NCBI GenBank assembly: GCA_017623615.1
Contig: JAGAOT010000013.1
Location: forward strand, 102,254 to 166,253
Direction: 5' to 3'
DNA length: 64,000 nt
Origin: Clostridia bacterium
GTDB lineage: Bacteria > Bacillota > Clostridia > Oscillospirales > Acutalibacteraceae
Shown in pieces: positions 50,701 through 59,373 of the stretch. The translations under genes were made by a program, and so were the position numbers. Position 1 is the stretch's first letter. Each line of letters opens with the position of its first letter. Under the pieces are notes generated by a model. The model ran no database searches and was not told the DNA's origin. It saw only the letters and a list, made by a program, of their open reading frames with translations.

Positions 50701-50733
50701 TTTAATAAATTATACCGAAAGGATGTATTAATA

Positions 50734-51957
50734 ATGCAGATTTATGAAGAGCTTGTTGCAAGAGGACTTATTGCGCAGGTTACGGACGAAAAAGAAATCA
50801 GAGATTTAATCAACAACGGTAAGGCTGTTTTTTACATCGGCTTTGACCCCACGGCTGACAGCCTCCATGTAGGTCACTTCATGGCTCTCTGCCTTATGAA
50901 GCGCCTTCAGATGGCAGGCAACAAGCCCATCGCCCTCCTTGGCGGCGGCACGGGCATGATTGGTGACCCCTCCGGCAGAAGCGACCTTCGCCAGGTGCTC
51001 ACCAAAGAAACAATCCAGCATAACGTTGACTGCTTCAAAAAGCAGATGAGCCGTTTTATTGATTTCAGCGACGGCAAGGCTATGCTTATCAACAACGCCG
51101 ATTGGCTTCTTGACCTCAACTATGTTGACGTTCTTCGCGAGGTCGGCGCATGCTTCTCTGTTAACAACATGCTCCGCGCGGAGTGCTATAAGCAGAGAAT
51201 GGAAAAAGGTCTTTCCTTCCTTGAGTTTAACTACATGATTATGCAGAGCTATGACTTCTATCATCTGTTCAAGGAATACGGCTGCAACATGCAGTTCGGC
51301 GGCGATGACCAGTGGTCAAACATGCTCGGCGGCACGGAGCTTATCCGCAAAAAGCTCGGCAAGGATGCTTATGCAATGACAATCACTCTGCTCCTCAACT
51401 CCGAGGGCAAGAAGATGGGCAAAACCGCTTCGGGCGCTGTTTGGCTTGACCCCGAAAAGACCTCACCCTACGAATTCTATCAGTATTGGCGCAATGTCGG
51501 TGACGACGATGTTCTCAAGTGCATCCGTATGCTCACGTTCCTTCCCCTTGAAGAAATTGATGCAATGGACGGCTGGGAGGGCAGCCAGCTCAACACAGCC
51601 AAGGAAATTCTTGCGTTCGAGCTCACAAAGCTTGTTCACGGCGAAGAAGAAGCCGCAAAGGCACAGGCTGCCGCAAAGGCTATTTTCAGCGGCGCGGCTG
51701 ACCTTGACAACATGCCCGCAACCGCTCTTACCGATGCGGATTTCACAGACGGCGTTATTGATATTCTTGATATTCTCATGAAAGCCGAGATAACAAAGTC
51801 AAGGGGCGAAGGCAGACGCCTTGTTCAGCAGGGCGGTATTTCCGTTGACGATGCAAAGGTAACGGATTTCACAATGAGCTTCTCACAGGCTTCACTCAAA
51901 GAAAAGCCCATCGTTGTTAAAAAAGGTAAGAAGATTTTCCATAAGATTGAGGCTTAA
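50734..51957 (+). CDS. tyrS: Tyrosyl-tRNA synthetase
   Basis: A 407-residue class I synthetase. The HIGH motif appears as HVGHF near residue 48, the tyrosine-binding region as MQSYDFYHLFKEYGCNMQFGGDDQWSN, and the KMSKS motif as KKMGKT near residue 231. The C-terminal S4 domain (RRLVQQGGISVDDAKV) is present. GAAAGGATG precedes the ATG. Codon use is AAG/CTC-rich, fitting high expression. Controlled by the T-box above. Confidence 0.97.
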   Translation: MQIYEELVARGLIAQVTDEKEIRDLINNGKAVFYIGFDPTADSLHVGHFMALCLMKRLQMAGNKPIALLGGGTGMIGDPSGRSDLRQVLTKETIQHNVDCFKKQMSRFIDFSDGKAMLINNADWLLDLNYVDVLREVGACFSVNNMLRAECYKQRMEKGLSFLEFNYMIMQSYDFYHLFKEYGCNMQFGGDDQWSNMLGGTELIRKKLGKDAYAMTITLLLNSEGKKMGKTASGAVWLDPEKTSPYEFYQYWRNVGDDDVLKCIRMLTFLPLEEIDAMDGWEGSQLNTAKEILAFELTKLVHGEEEAAKAQAAAKAIFSGAADLDNMPATALTDADFTDGVIDILDILMKAEITKSRGEGRRLVQQGGISVDDAKVTDFTMSFSQASLKEKPIVVKKGKKIFHKIEA

Positions 51958-51959
51958 TT

Positions 51960-52736
51960 ATGTTGAATCCCAAAGAAAAATGCGCTGTTTTTCTTGATAT
52001 CGACGGCACTCTTCTGCATGACAGCTTCATTATTCCTCAAAGAAATATTGATGCAATCAATGCCGCGAGGGCAAAGGGTCACGCAGTGTTTATCAACACG
52101 GGCCGCTCTTGGGCGAATATTCCGCCGGTTCTTATGGAACAGATTGAAAAATTTGACGGAATTATTGCGGGCAGCGGCGCAATGGTAACGATAGGCGGCA
52201 AAACGGAGTTTCGTGCTTCAATGAGCAATGAAACGCTTAAAAAATTTGTCGAATATGCTTTTGACCACCGCGAATTCTGGTATATCTTTGAGGGTCTAAA
52301 GAGTGTTTACATTTTGCCCAACGGCAACCGCAAGCATGCCGATTTTCAGATATTGCTTCAAAAAACAGAGGATTATCTGCTTATGTGCGATGATGAAATT
52401 CAGGTTGTGGCAATGGGTAAAACCGTTTCCGAGGATTTCAAAGAGCTTTTTAAAGACGAACTGACGGTCTTTCAGTTTGACACCTATGCCGATATTGTGG
52501 TTAAGGGTCTTAATAAGGCTGTCGGAATTGAAAAGGTGCTTGAATTAACGGGCATAAAGCGCGAAAATACAATCGCAATCGGTGACAGCAACAACGATTA
52601 TGATATGCTCACGTATGCGGGCATAGGCGTTGCCATGGCAAACTCGCAGCAGTCGATTCTCAATATTGCGGATTATGTGACGGCTTCCAACGCGGAGTGC
52701 GGAGTTGCCGCGGCGATTGAAAAATTTTTGCTTTGA
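51960..52736 (+). CDS. Cof-type HAD-IIB phosphatase
   Basis: A 258-residue HAD hydrolase with the type IIB cap. Motif I is FLDIDGTLL, followed by INTGRSW and ending in GDSNNDYDMLTYAGIGVAMAN, the standard Cof signature. It probably dephosphorylates sugar phosphates or flavin nucleotides. It begins two bases after the tyrS stop and is likely co-transcribed under the T-box. It ends at a strong terminator. Confidence 0.92.
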   Translation: MLNPKEKCAVFLDIDGTLLHDSFIIPQRNIDAINAARAKGHAVFINTGRSWANIPPVLMEQIEKFDGIIAGSGAMVTIGGKTEFRASMSNETLKKFVEYAFDHREFWYIFEGLKSVYILPNGNRKHADFQILLQKTEDYLLMCDDEIQVVAMGKTVSEDFKELFKDELTVFQFDTYADIVVKGLNKAVGIEKVLELTGIKRENTIAIGDSNNDYDMLTYAGIGVAMANSQQSILNIADYVTASNAECGVAAAIEKFLL

Positions 52737-52747
52737 TTTCACAAAAA

Positions 52748-52795
52748 ACATACCGGATAAGGGCTTGGTTTCCCTTGTCCGGTTTTTTCTTTTTT
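52748..52795 (+). terminator. Terminator after the Cof phosphatase gene
   Basis: ACCGGATAAGGG pairs with CCCTTGTCCGGT around a short loop and is followed by TTTTTTCTTTTT. Confidence 0.93.
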
Positions 52796-52802
52796 ACATA
52801 TA

Positions 52803-52831
52803 TTGCCTATATATTATTTATCTGCTATAAT
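52803..52831 (+). promoter_or_regulatory. Promoter of the five-gene redox operon
   Basis: TTGCCT (52803-52808), 17 bases, TATAAT (52826-52831), with an extended TG one base before the -10. It lies directly after a terminator, so the operon is independent of tyrS. Confidence 0.82.
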
Positions 52832-52863
52832 AAATAAAATACTACAAGTAAAAGGAATGCTCT

Positions 52864-54090
52864 ATGAATACTGTTTTGGATTCTCCGTTAAAACTGCACG
52901 GCAGAACAATTAAAAACCGAATTGTTTTTCATCCCATGGAGGGCTGTGACGGCACTTTTGACGGCGCTGTTGATGCACTCACCCGCAGAAGATATCTGCG
53001 CTTTGCCGAAAGCGGAGCGGGTATAATCTGGTTTGAAGCAACCGCGGTCACAAAAGAGGGCAGGGCAAATCCGAGACAGTTGTTTTTGAATGAAAAAACC
53101 AAGGAGTCATTCAAATCTCTCATAAACGAAATAAAAGAAACTTCGCTCAAAACGAACGGATTTGAGCCGATAATAATTGTTCAGTTAACCCACAGCGGCA
53201 GATTCAGCAAGCCGAGCGGAGCACCCGAGCCGATTGTGGCATATCGCAACGAGCATTGGGAAATCGGCAAAGAAAATCAGCCCTATGTTGTTGCGACCGA
53301 TGATTACTGCAAAACCATTCCCGAAAAATACTGCGCAGCCGCAAAGCTTGCCGAGGAGGTTGGCTTTGACGGAGTTGACGTTAAATGCTGTCACGGCTAT
53401 CTTTTTAACGAGTTTTTGAGCGCGAAAGAGCGCGAGGGCATTTACGGCGGAAGCCTTGAAAACAGAACAAGGCTTTATTTCGAATGCATTGATGCCGTGA
53501 AAAGCGCGGTAAAAAATGCTTTTGTTACAACAAGGCTCAACGCCTGCGACTGCTTCCCTTACCCCTACGGATACGGGGTTGATGAAAACAATAACATTGA
53601 TTTGACCGAAACAAAGCTTATCATAAAAGCTCTTTATGAAAAAGGAATAAGGCTGATTAACCTTACCTTGGGCAACCCATATCTCATCCCTCATATCAAC
53701 CGCCCATGCATTAATGCCCCCGAAGACGGCACGATTGGCGTTAAGAGAATATATGACGTTACAAAAGAACTTAAAGATGAATTTAAAGATATCTGTTTTA
53801 TTGCATCGGGCTTAACTTATCCCGCCGAAAACGCAATGGAATATGCCGAAAAAATTATAAATGACGGTGTTGCCGACTTTGCGGGCTTCGGCAGGCTGAC
53901 CTTTGCATACCCGACATTTTTTAAAGATTATCTTGAAAAGGGCGAGCTTGACAAGCGAAAGCTTTGCCTTAAATGCAGCAAATGCTCGCTTCTGATGCGC
54001 GCGGGCACGGTTGCAGGCTGCCCCGTCAGGGATTCGGAGGTTTATATGCCGTATTATCAGAAATATGTTTTGAATAAAGGGGAGGCGTGA
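52864..54090 (+). CDS. OYE-family NAD(P)H:flavin oxidoreductase with Fe-S Cys motif
   Basis: A 408-residue FMN TIM-barrel enzyme of the old yellow enzyme family. Marks: QLTHSGRFSKPSG, then GFDGVDVKCCHGYLFNEFLS and YGGSLENRTR. Near the C terminus is Cys368-x2-Cys-x2-Cys-x11-Cys386, the 4Fe-4S pattern of the 2,4-dienoyl-CoA reductase/BaiCD branch. The FAD/NADH domain that follows it in full-length (~640-residue) relatives is absent; a separate flavoprotein two genes on may supply electrons. It would reduce an activated C=C bond. First gene of an operon; stop overlaps the next gene region. Confidence 0.88.
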   Translation: MNTVLDSPLKLHGRTIKNRIVFHPMEGCDGTFDGAVDALTRRRYLRFAESGAGIIWFEATAVTKEGRANPRQLFLNEKTKESFKSLINEIKETSLKTNGFEPIIIVQLTHSGRFSKPSGAPEPIVAYRNEHWEIGKENQPYVVATDDYCKTIPEKYCAAAKLAEEVGFDGVDVKCCHGYLFNEFLSAKEREGIYGGSLENRTRLYFECIDAVKSAVKNAFVTTRLNACDCFPYPYGYGVDENNNIDLTETKLIIKALYEKGIRLINLTLGNPYLIPHINRPCINAPEDGTIGVKRIYDVTKELKDEFKDICFIASGLTYPAENAMEYAEKIINDGVADFAGFGRLTFAYPTFFKDYLEKGELDKRKLCLKCSKCSLLMRAGTVAGCPVRDSEVYMPYYQKYVLNKGEA

Positions 54091-54092
54091 GC

Positions 54093-54830
54093 ATGACTGC
54101 TGTTATAACCGGAGGAAGCAGAGGAATAGGGCTCGGCATAGCAAAGGAACTTCTCGATAACGGATTTACCGTTGTGCTTTCCGCAAGAAAAGAAAGTGCG
54201 CAGATTGAAGAATTAAAAAGAGAATACGGCGGCAGGGTTGTTTTTATTCCCTGCGATATTTCGGATATAAACGATGTTGAAAAGCTTGCTTGCGCCGTCA
54301 AAGAAAAATTCGGCAAAACGGATTTGCTTGTCAAGAATGCGGGTGTTGCGCCGAAAGAGCGAAAGGATATTCTGGACTTAACGCCCGAAGAATTTGACTA
54401 TGTAACAGATATAAATTTAAAGGGAACTTTTTTTGTTACGCAGAAATTTGTGCCCTTGCTCAAAGAAAACGGCAAATCCAGAATAGTTAATATTTCGTCA
54501 ATGTCAGCATACACAGCTTCCGTCAACCGCGGTGAATACTGCATTTCAAAGGCGGGAATTTCGATGATAACCAAGCTTTACGCCGCGCGCCTTGCGGAAT
54601 ATGGCATAAGCGTTATTGAAATCAGACCCGGTATTATCGAAACGGAAATGACCTCAAAAGTTAAAGAAAAATACGAAAAAATGATTGCCGACGGAATAAC
54701 TCCCATCAAAAGAATGGGTCAGCCGCAGGACATTGCAAAATGTGTTGCTTCAATAGCAAAAGGTGATTTTGATTTTTGCACCGGCACGGTTATCGACTGT
54801 GACGGCGGCTTCAATGTGAGATGCTTATGA
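54093..54830 (+). CDS. Short-chain dehydrogenase/reductase
   Basis: A 245-residue classical SDR: cofactor loop TGGSRGIGLG at residues 6-15, KNAGVAP, the catalytic Ser in NISSMSAY, Tyr149 and Lys153 (YCISK), and the C-terminal IDCDGGFNV. It oxidises or reduces an alcohol/ketone with NAD(P). ATG 54093 is chosen because GGAGG is eight bases upstream; a GTG two codons earlier overlaps the preceding gene. It overlaps the flavoprotein gene by ATGA, so their amounts are probably linked. Confidence 0.9.
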   Translation: MTAVITGGSRGIGLGIAKELLDNGFTVVLSARKESAQIEELKREYGGRVVFIPCDISDINDVEKLACAVKEKFGKTDLLVKNAGVAPKERKDILDLTPEEFDYVTDINLKGTFFVTQKFVPLLKENGKSRIVNISSMSAYTASVNRGEYCISKAGISMITKLYAARLAEYGISVIEIRPGIIETEMTSKVKEKYEKMIADGITPIKRMGQPQDIAKCVASIAKGDFDFCTGTVIDCDGGFNVRCL

Positions 54831-56596
54831 TAAAAATTTATGATGCAATAATAATCGGAAGCGGTGCGGCGGCATACGGCGCGGCAGACTGGCTTTTTAA
54901 AGAGAATATCACCGATATTGCAATTATAACCGAAAACAGATTGGGCGGCACTTCGCGCAACACGGGCAGCGATAAGCAGACATACTATAAACTGTCCATG
55001 GACGGCTTTGTGCCCGACAGTCCATATAAAATGGCGTGTGATATTTTTGAGGCGGGGTGCTGTGACGGCGAAAAAATGTATCTGCAGGCGGTTAACAGCA
55101 CAAGATGCTTTTTAAGGCTCTGCGATTACGGAGTTGATTTTCCGCGTGACAAATTCGGCGGCTTCCCCGGCTATAAAACCGACCATGACAACACGGTGAG
55201 GGCAACTTCAATCGGTCCGTTAACCTCAAAGGTTATGACCGAAAAGCTTGAAAATGTTGTGCTTGAAAAAAACAGAACCCCGATTTTTGATAACAGACAG
55301 GTTGTTGAGATACTGAAAGACGGCAAAAAGGCAGTCGGCGTTGCGGTGCTTAACACCGAAACAGAGGCGTTTGAGTGCTTTTACGCAAAAAATGTTATCT
55401 GCGCAACGGGTGCCCCTGCGTGTATTTACAAAAATTCGGTTTACCCCGAGTCACAGCACGGAATGACGGGCATTTTGCTTGAAGCGGGAGTGAGGCTTTG
55501 CAATTTTTCGCAGTGGCAATACGGCATGGCTTCGGTTGATTTCCGCTGGAATGTTTCGGGCAGCTTTATGCAGGTTATTCCGCGTTTTGTCAGCATTGAC
55601 GGCAGCGGAAACGAGTTCGATTTTCTCAATGACAGCTTTGAAACAGCCGAGGAAATGTGCAGCAATATTTTTCTTAAAGGTTATCAGTGGCCGTTCAGCT
55701 TTGAAAGGGCGGAAAAATCTTCAAGAATTGATATTGCCGTGCATAATGAAATTCAAAAAGGCAGAAAGGTGTATCTTGATTACACCAAAAATCCCAAGGG
55801 CTTTTGCTTTGACCGCCTTGATGAAGAAGCAAAGCATTATATTGAAAAAAATAATGTAACTGGCAACACCCCGATTGAAAGGCTTGAAAAGCTTAATCCC
55901 AAAGCGATTGAGGTTTATTTAAATCAAAATATCGATATTTCAAAAGAAAAGCTGCGTATAGCGGTTTGTGCCCAGCATAACAACGGCGGTGTTTATACGG
56001 ATAATAACTGCGAAACCGATGTTAAGGGGCTTTATGTCATAGGCGAAGCTGCGGGCACCTTCGGGCTTGCGCGCCCCGGCGGCACGGCGCTTAACGATAC
56101 GCAGGTCGGCGGCTTGCTGTGTGCAAGGCATATCAAAGAAAAAACGCAAATACACGATTTCAATATACCGTGTGCGGATTTTGATAAATACAAAGAATTT
56201 GTGATTGACAGCGGTGTTGATTATTCAGAAATCAAAACCAAAATGAGTGCATGTGCGGCGTTTTTGCGCAATCATGAGGGCTGCGCCGCATTGCTTGAGG
56301 AAATAGACGGGCTTCTGACGGCGTATCCGTTAAAGCACAAATCATTGAGCGATTATTTTTATGATAAGGATATGCTTTTAAGCGCAAAGGCATTGCTTGA
56401 AACCATAATCGGTGAAATGCCGCTTGCGGGCAGCCGAGGCGGTGCTGTTTTTATTAAAAACGGTCAAACGGTAAAAGAAAACCCGACATACAGAAAATAT
56501 CTTACGCTGACCGAAAACGGCGCGGTGTCTTTCATTGAGGCAAAGCCCGTGCCCCAAACGGATGAGCCGTTTGAAAAATATTTAAACCGTACATAA
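54827..56596 (+). CDS. FAD-dependent oxidoreductase, fumarate reductase flavoprotein-like
   Basis: A 589-residue flavoprotein. The dinucleotide motif IIGSGAAAYGAA begins at residue 10; GGTSRNTGS follows, then CATGAPACIY, HGMTGILLEAG and the late GEAAGTFGLARPGGTALNDTQVGG, the pattern of the succinate dehydrogenase/fumarate reductase and aspartate oxidase family. No signal peptide or heme-binding region is visible, so it is cytoplasmic. It starts with ATGA overlap to the SDR. It could reduce a substrate double bond or pass electrons to the OYE protein. Substrate unknown. Confidence 0.85.
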   Translation: MIKIYDAIIIGSGAAAYGAADWLFKENITDIAIITENRLGGTSRNTGSDKQTYYKLSMDGFVPDSPYKMACDIFEAGCCDGEKMYLQAVNSTRCFLRLCDYGVDFPRDKFGGFPGYKTDHDNTVRATSIGPLTSKVMTEKLENVVLEKNRTPIFDNRQVVEILKDGKKAVGVAVLNTETEAFECFYAKNVICATGAPACIYKNSVYPESQHGMTGILLEAGVRLCNFSQWQYGMASVDFRWNVSGSFMQVIPRFVSIDGSGNEFDFLNDSFETAEEMCSNIFLKGYQWPFSFERAEKSSRIDIAVHNEIQKGRKVYLDYTKNPKGFCFDRLDEEAKHYIEKNNVTGNTPIERLEKLNPKAIEVYLNQNIDISKEKLRIAVCAQHNNGGVYTDNNCETDVKGLYVIGEAAGTFGLARPGGTALNDTQVGGLLCARHIKEKTQIHDFNIPCADFDKYKEFVIDSGVDYSEIKTKMSACAAFLRNHEGCAALLEEIDGLLTAYPLKHKSLSDYFYDKDMLLSAKALLETIIGEMPLAGSRGGAVFIKNGQTVKENPTYRKYLTLTENGAVSFIEAKPVPQTDEPFEKYLNRT

Positions 56597-56607
56597 CGAG
56601 GTGCAGA

Positions 56608-57351
56608 ATGAACAGCTTTAAACTCGGTCTTTGCAGTGTTACATTCAGAAAAATGAGTGCCGCAAAAGTTGTTGAAACAGCAAAAAAAGCAGGCATAGGC
56701 TATATTGAATGGGGCGGAGATATACATGTAACTAACATGGAAGAAGCCCGCATAGTCAAATCAATCTGTGACAACGAGGGCATAAAAATCTGCTCCTACG
56801 GCAGTTATTACAGAGTCGGCTGCGCAGATAAAAGCAAATGGGAAGAAATATGCCGAATTGCAAAAACAATGGGCGCACCGTCTGTCAGAGTTTGGCTCGG
56901 CAGCAAGGACAGCGAGGAAACCTCGGCGGATGAATACAGCCGCATTCTTGATGATTTGAAAAGCATGTGCCGCGTTGCGAAAAAATATAATCTTCTGGTC
57001 TGCCCCGAGTGCCACGACAACACCTATAACAACAATACCGATGCTTTTTTGAAAATCAGAAACGAGCTTAATGCGGATAATTTCAAAACATATTTTCAGT
57101 CAAGATACTTCAGGTTTGATTATGATATTGACAGAATTGAACGGACTTTTGATTTTATCGAAAATGTTCATGTCAGCTACCGCGATTTGGCAAAAGAACA
57201 GCGATTTCGAAAAAAAGACAAGCTTTATCTTGATAAACTTCTTAAAAAGCTTTTGCAGATGAATTTCAGCGGCATTGTGCTTGTTGAATTCACAAAAGGC
57301 TCAAAGGAAAAGAATTTTATCAAGGATATAAACAAACTCAGAAGCTATTGA
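56608..57351 (+). CDS. Sugar phosphate isomerase/epimerase-like TIM-barrel protein
   Basis: A 247-residue AP-endonuclease-2-type TIM barrel, fourth gene of the redox operon. It has YIEWGGDIHV (substrate-site strand), LLVCPECHDNTYNNN where a metal-binding Glu is expected, and a final strand GIVLVEF with Glu. It is distinct in sequence from the TIM-barrel protein after recN. Such enzymes commonly isomerise or epimerise keto-sugars or cyclitols, which suggests the operon acts on a sugar- or polyol-like compound. GAGGTG lies ahead of the ATG. Confidence 0.82.
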   Translation: MNSFKLGLCSVTFRKMSAAKVVETAKKAGIGYIEWGGDIHVTNMEEARIVKSICDNEGIKICSYGSYYRVGCADKSKWEEICRIAKTMGAPSVRVWLGSKDSEETSADEYSRILDDLKSMCRVAKKYNLLVCPECHDNTYNNNTDAFLKIRNELNADNFKTYFQSRYFRFDYDIDRIERTFDFIENVHVSYRDLAKEQRFRKKDKLYLDKLLKKLLQMNFSGIVLVEFTKGSKEKNFIKDINKLRSY

Positions 57352-57352
57352 G

Positions 57353-58357
57353 GTGATTACAATTAAAATCGCATTATTCGGTAAAAACGCAAGCAGGTTT
57401 TCGTCGGTTTATTCCGAAACCGTGCTTGAAAAATTAAGAAAACGCGGCGAGCTTTCCGAAAGAATTGACAGAAGCAACATCGATGAGCACAGAGAGTTTT
57501 TAAAGGACTGTGAGGTTGCTTTTGCAACATGGGGAATGATTGATTTCACGCAGGAAGAAATAAAAAAGTATATGCCCAACCTTAAGGTTCTTTTTTACAG
57601 CGCGGGCACCGTGCAGTATTTTGCCGAGCCGTTTCTCAGCTGCGGAATAAGGGTTTTCAGCGCGTTTGCGGCAAACGGAGTGCCCGTTGCCGAATACACG
57701 GTTTCGCAGATTGTTTTGGCTTTAAAGGGATATTTCCAAGGCGCAAAGAAATATAAGCCGCTTCTTCCGCTTTCATTTGCGCACACGCAAAACTGCATCG
57801 GCGCATACGGCGCAAAGGTCGGCATTGTGGGGCTTGGCGCAATAGGCTCGGCGGTTGCCGAAAGGCTTAAGGAATATGATGTTGAGGTTATGGCATATGA
57901 CCCGTTTGTGAGCGAAGAAAAGGCGAGGGAGCTTAACGTTACTCTTTGCAGCCTTGAAACGCTTTTTAAAGAATGCGATGTTATAACCAATCACCTTGCA
58001 AATAAAAAAGAGCTGAAAAACATATTTAACTCAAAGCTTTTCGGGCTGATGAAAAAGCATTCAACCTTCATAAACACAGGCAGAGGCGACCAGGTGGATG
58101 AATTGGCCCTTGCGAGAAGCCTTATTATGCACCCGTCGAGGACTGCGGTTGCGGATGTTTTGAAAAACGAAACTTTCCCGTATATCAGCCCGCTTTTTTG
58201 GTGCCCCAATGCGATAATCACCCCGCATATTGCGGGAAGCCTCGGCAATGAAACCGAGCGTATGGCAGATTATATGATTGAACAGCTTGATAATTATAAA
58301 AACGGACAGCCCTTAAAATATGAGGTTACGGCAGATATGCTTAAAACCATGGCGTAG
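57353..58357 (+). CDS. D-isomer-specific 2-hydroxyacid dehydrogenase
   Basis: A ~334-residue NAD(P)-dependent dehydrogenase. The Rossmann motif VGIVGLGAIGSAVAER is near residue 155, with the catalytic Arg in NTGRGD, the Glu/Asp region ADVLKNETFP and the His in ITPHIAGS. It interconverts a 2-keto and a 2-hydroxy acid. The start is uncertain: GTG 57353 directly follows the upstream stop without a spaced binding site, while GAGGTG is well placed for an ATT at 57362. Last gene of the redox operon. Confidence 0.85.
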   Translation: MITIKIALFGKNASRFSSVYSETVLEKLRKRGELSERIDRSNIDEHREFLKDCEVAFATWGMIDFTQEEIKKYMPNLKVLFYSAGTVQYFAEPFLSCGIRVFSAFAANGVPVAEYTVSQIVLALKGYFQGAKKYKPLLPLSFAHTQNCIGAYGAKVGIVGLGAIGSAVAERLKEYDVEVMAYDPFVSEEKARELNVTLCSLETLFKECDVITNHLANKKELKNIFNSKLFGLMKKHSTFINTGRGDQVDELALARSLIMHPSRTAVADVLKNETFPYISPLFWCPNAIITPHIAGSLGNETERMADYMIEQLDNYKNGQPLKYEVTADMLKTMA

Positions 58358-58398
58358 GAGGAGTAAAATAAATTTTAACCAGGCAATGCAGGCTTATA

Positions 58399-58431
58399 AA
58401 AAACCCCCGAAGTGATTGCTTCGGGGGTTGC
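58399..58431 (-). terminator. Terminator between converging genes
   Basis: AACCCCCGAAG pairs with CTTCGGGGGTT. On the minus strand TTTTTT follows, so it mainly serves the lipase pseudogene. Confidence 0.85.
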
Positions 58432-58454
58432 ATGTTTAATATATATTGCTCGCT

Positions 58455-59239
58455 TTAACCGAGACAGTTAATCATGTCAAGATGCTCGGTGTAAAGCCTC
58501 AAAACATCTGTATTCACTTTGAAAAATCCGCCCTGAAGCGACATGTGGTCGCCTTGATAAACGGGCATAATGTTCCATATTCCTTTGTTGGTGCTGTTTT
58601 CGTCAAATGCTGCCGAGGGCGCGCTTGACGGAGCCGAAGCGGAAACGGTATTTACAAGCCCGTCGTTTTCAAGCCAGCTTTCGTCAACAACATATCCGCC
58701 TTCGGTTGTGCCCGTGAGCATTCCGATTTCGTCTGCGCTGCTTTGAAAAATAAATTCCATTCTGCTCTTGTCCGCGCTGTATGTTCCGTTTTCATTTTTA
58801 AGCGTTGCCGTGCAGGGGATAGAAAAATAATATGTGTTTTCGTCTGTTACCATATTACTGTTCAGCTCCAGCGCATGGTCAATAAACATGTCATATGCGG
58901 CGGTGTCTGTGTTATCGGGCATTGAATTTGTGAGCCCGTAAGCTGCGCATAAAGCTCGCAGGCTCTGTCCCATGCACTTGCGGTGCCGGAAACGGATGCG
59001 CCGCGGCATTCATAGCCCTTTTTTTCGAGCTTGCTCAGAAGCTCGCCGCCAAACATTCCCCAATAAGGGAACATTTTATAATGTGCATCATATTCACCCC
59101 AGCCCATAAGACCGTGAACAAACACATAAGGGTAGTTTGTGTTCCACTGTGTTTCATCGGGCATTTCGGCTTTGCAGGGGAATAACAAAGACACAATGCT
59201 CATAATTATTGCCAATGGGATTGAAACAATTTTTGCCAT
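58455..59239 (-). pseudogene. Lipase-like secreted hydrolase, broken by internal deletion and frameshift
   Basis: The 5' part (ATG 59239 behind GGAGG) encodes a signal peptide and YPYVFVHGLMGWGEYD, the oxyanion-hole HG motif of bacterial lipases, up to ACELYAQLTG. The rest continues in another frame from GLTNSMPDNTDTAAYDMF to the end, with END-G for the catalytic Asp and YQGDHMSLQGG for the His. The join lies near 58930-58940. The segment with the nucleophile Ser (GHSxGG) is missing; together the parts make ~260 codons against about 400 in intact relatives. Either a true deletion or a collapsed assembly. Confidence 0.8.
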
Positions 59240-59373
59240 ATTTATTTCCTCCATTTTGATTTGCAGTTATATTTTATTGTTAATAAGAGAAAATGGCAAT
59301 AGGCAATGTAAGATGCATTTGTCCGAAATCATACACAAATCGCGAACATTAAACTGACGTTCCGGTTTTTGTT

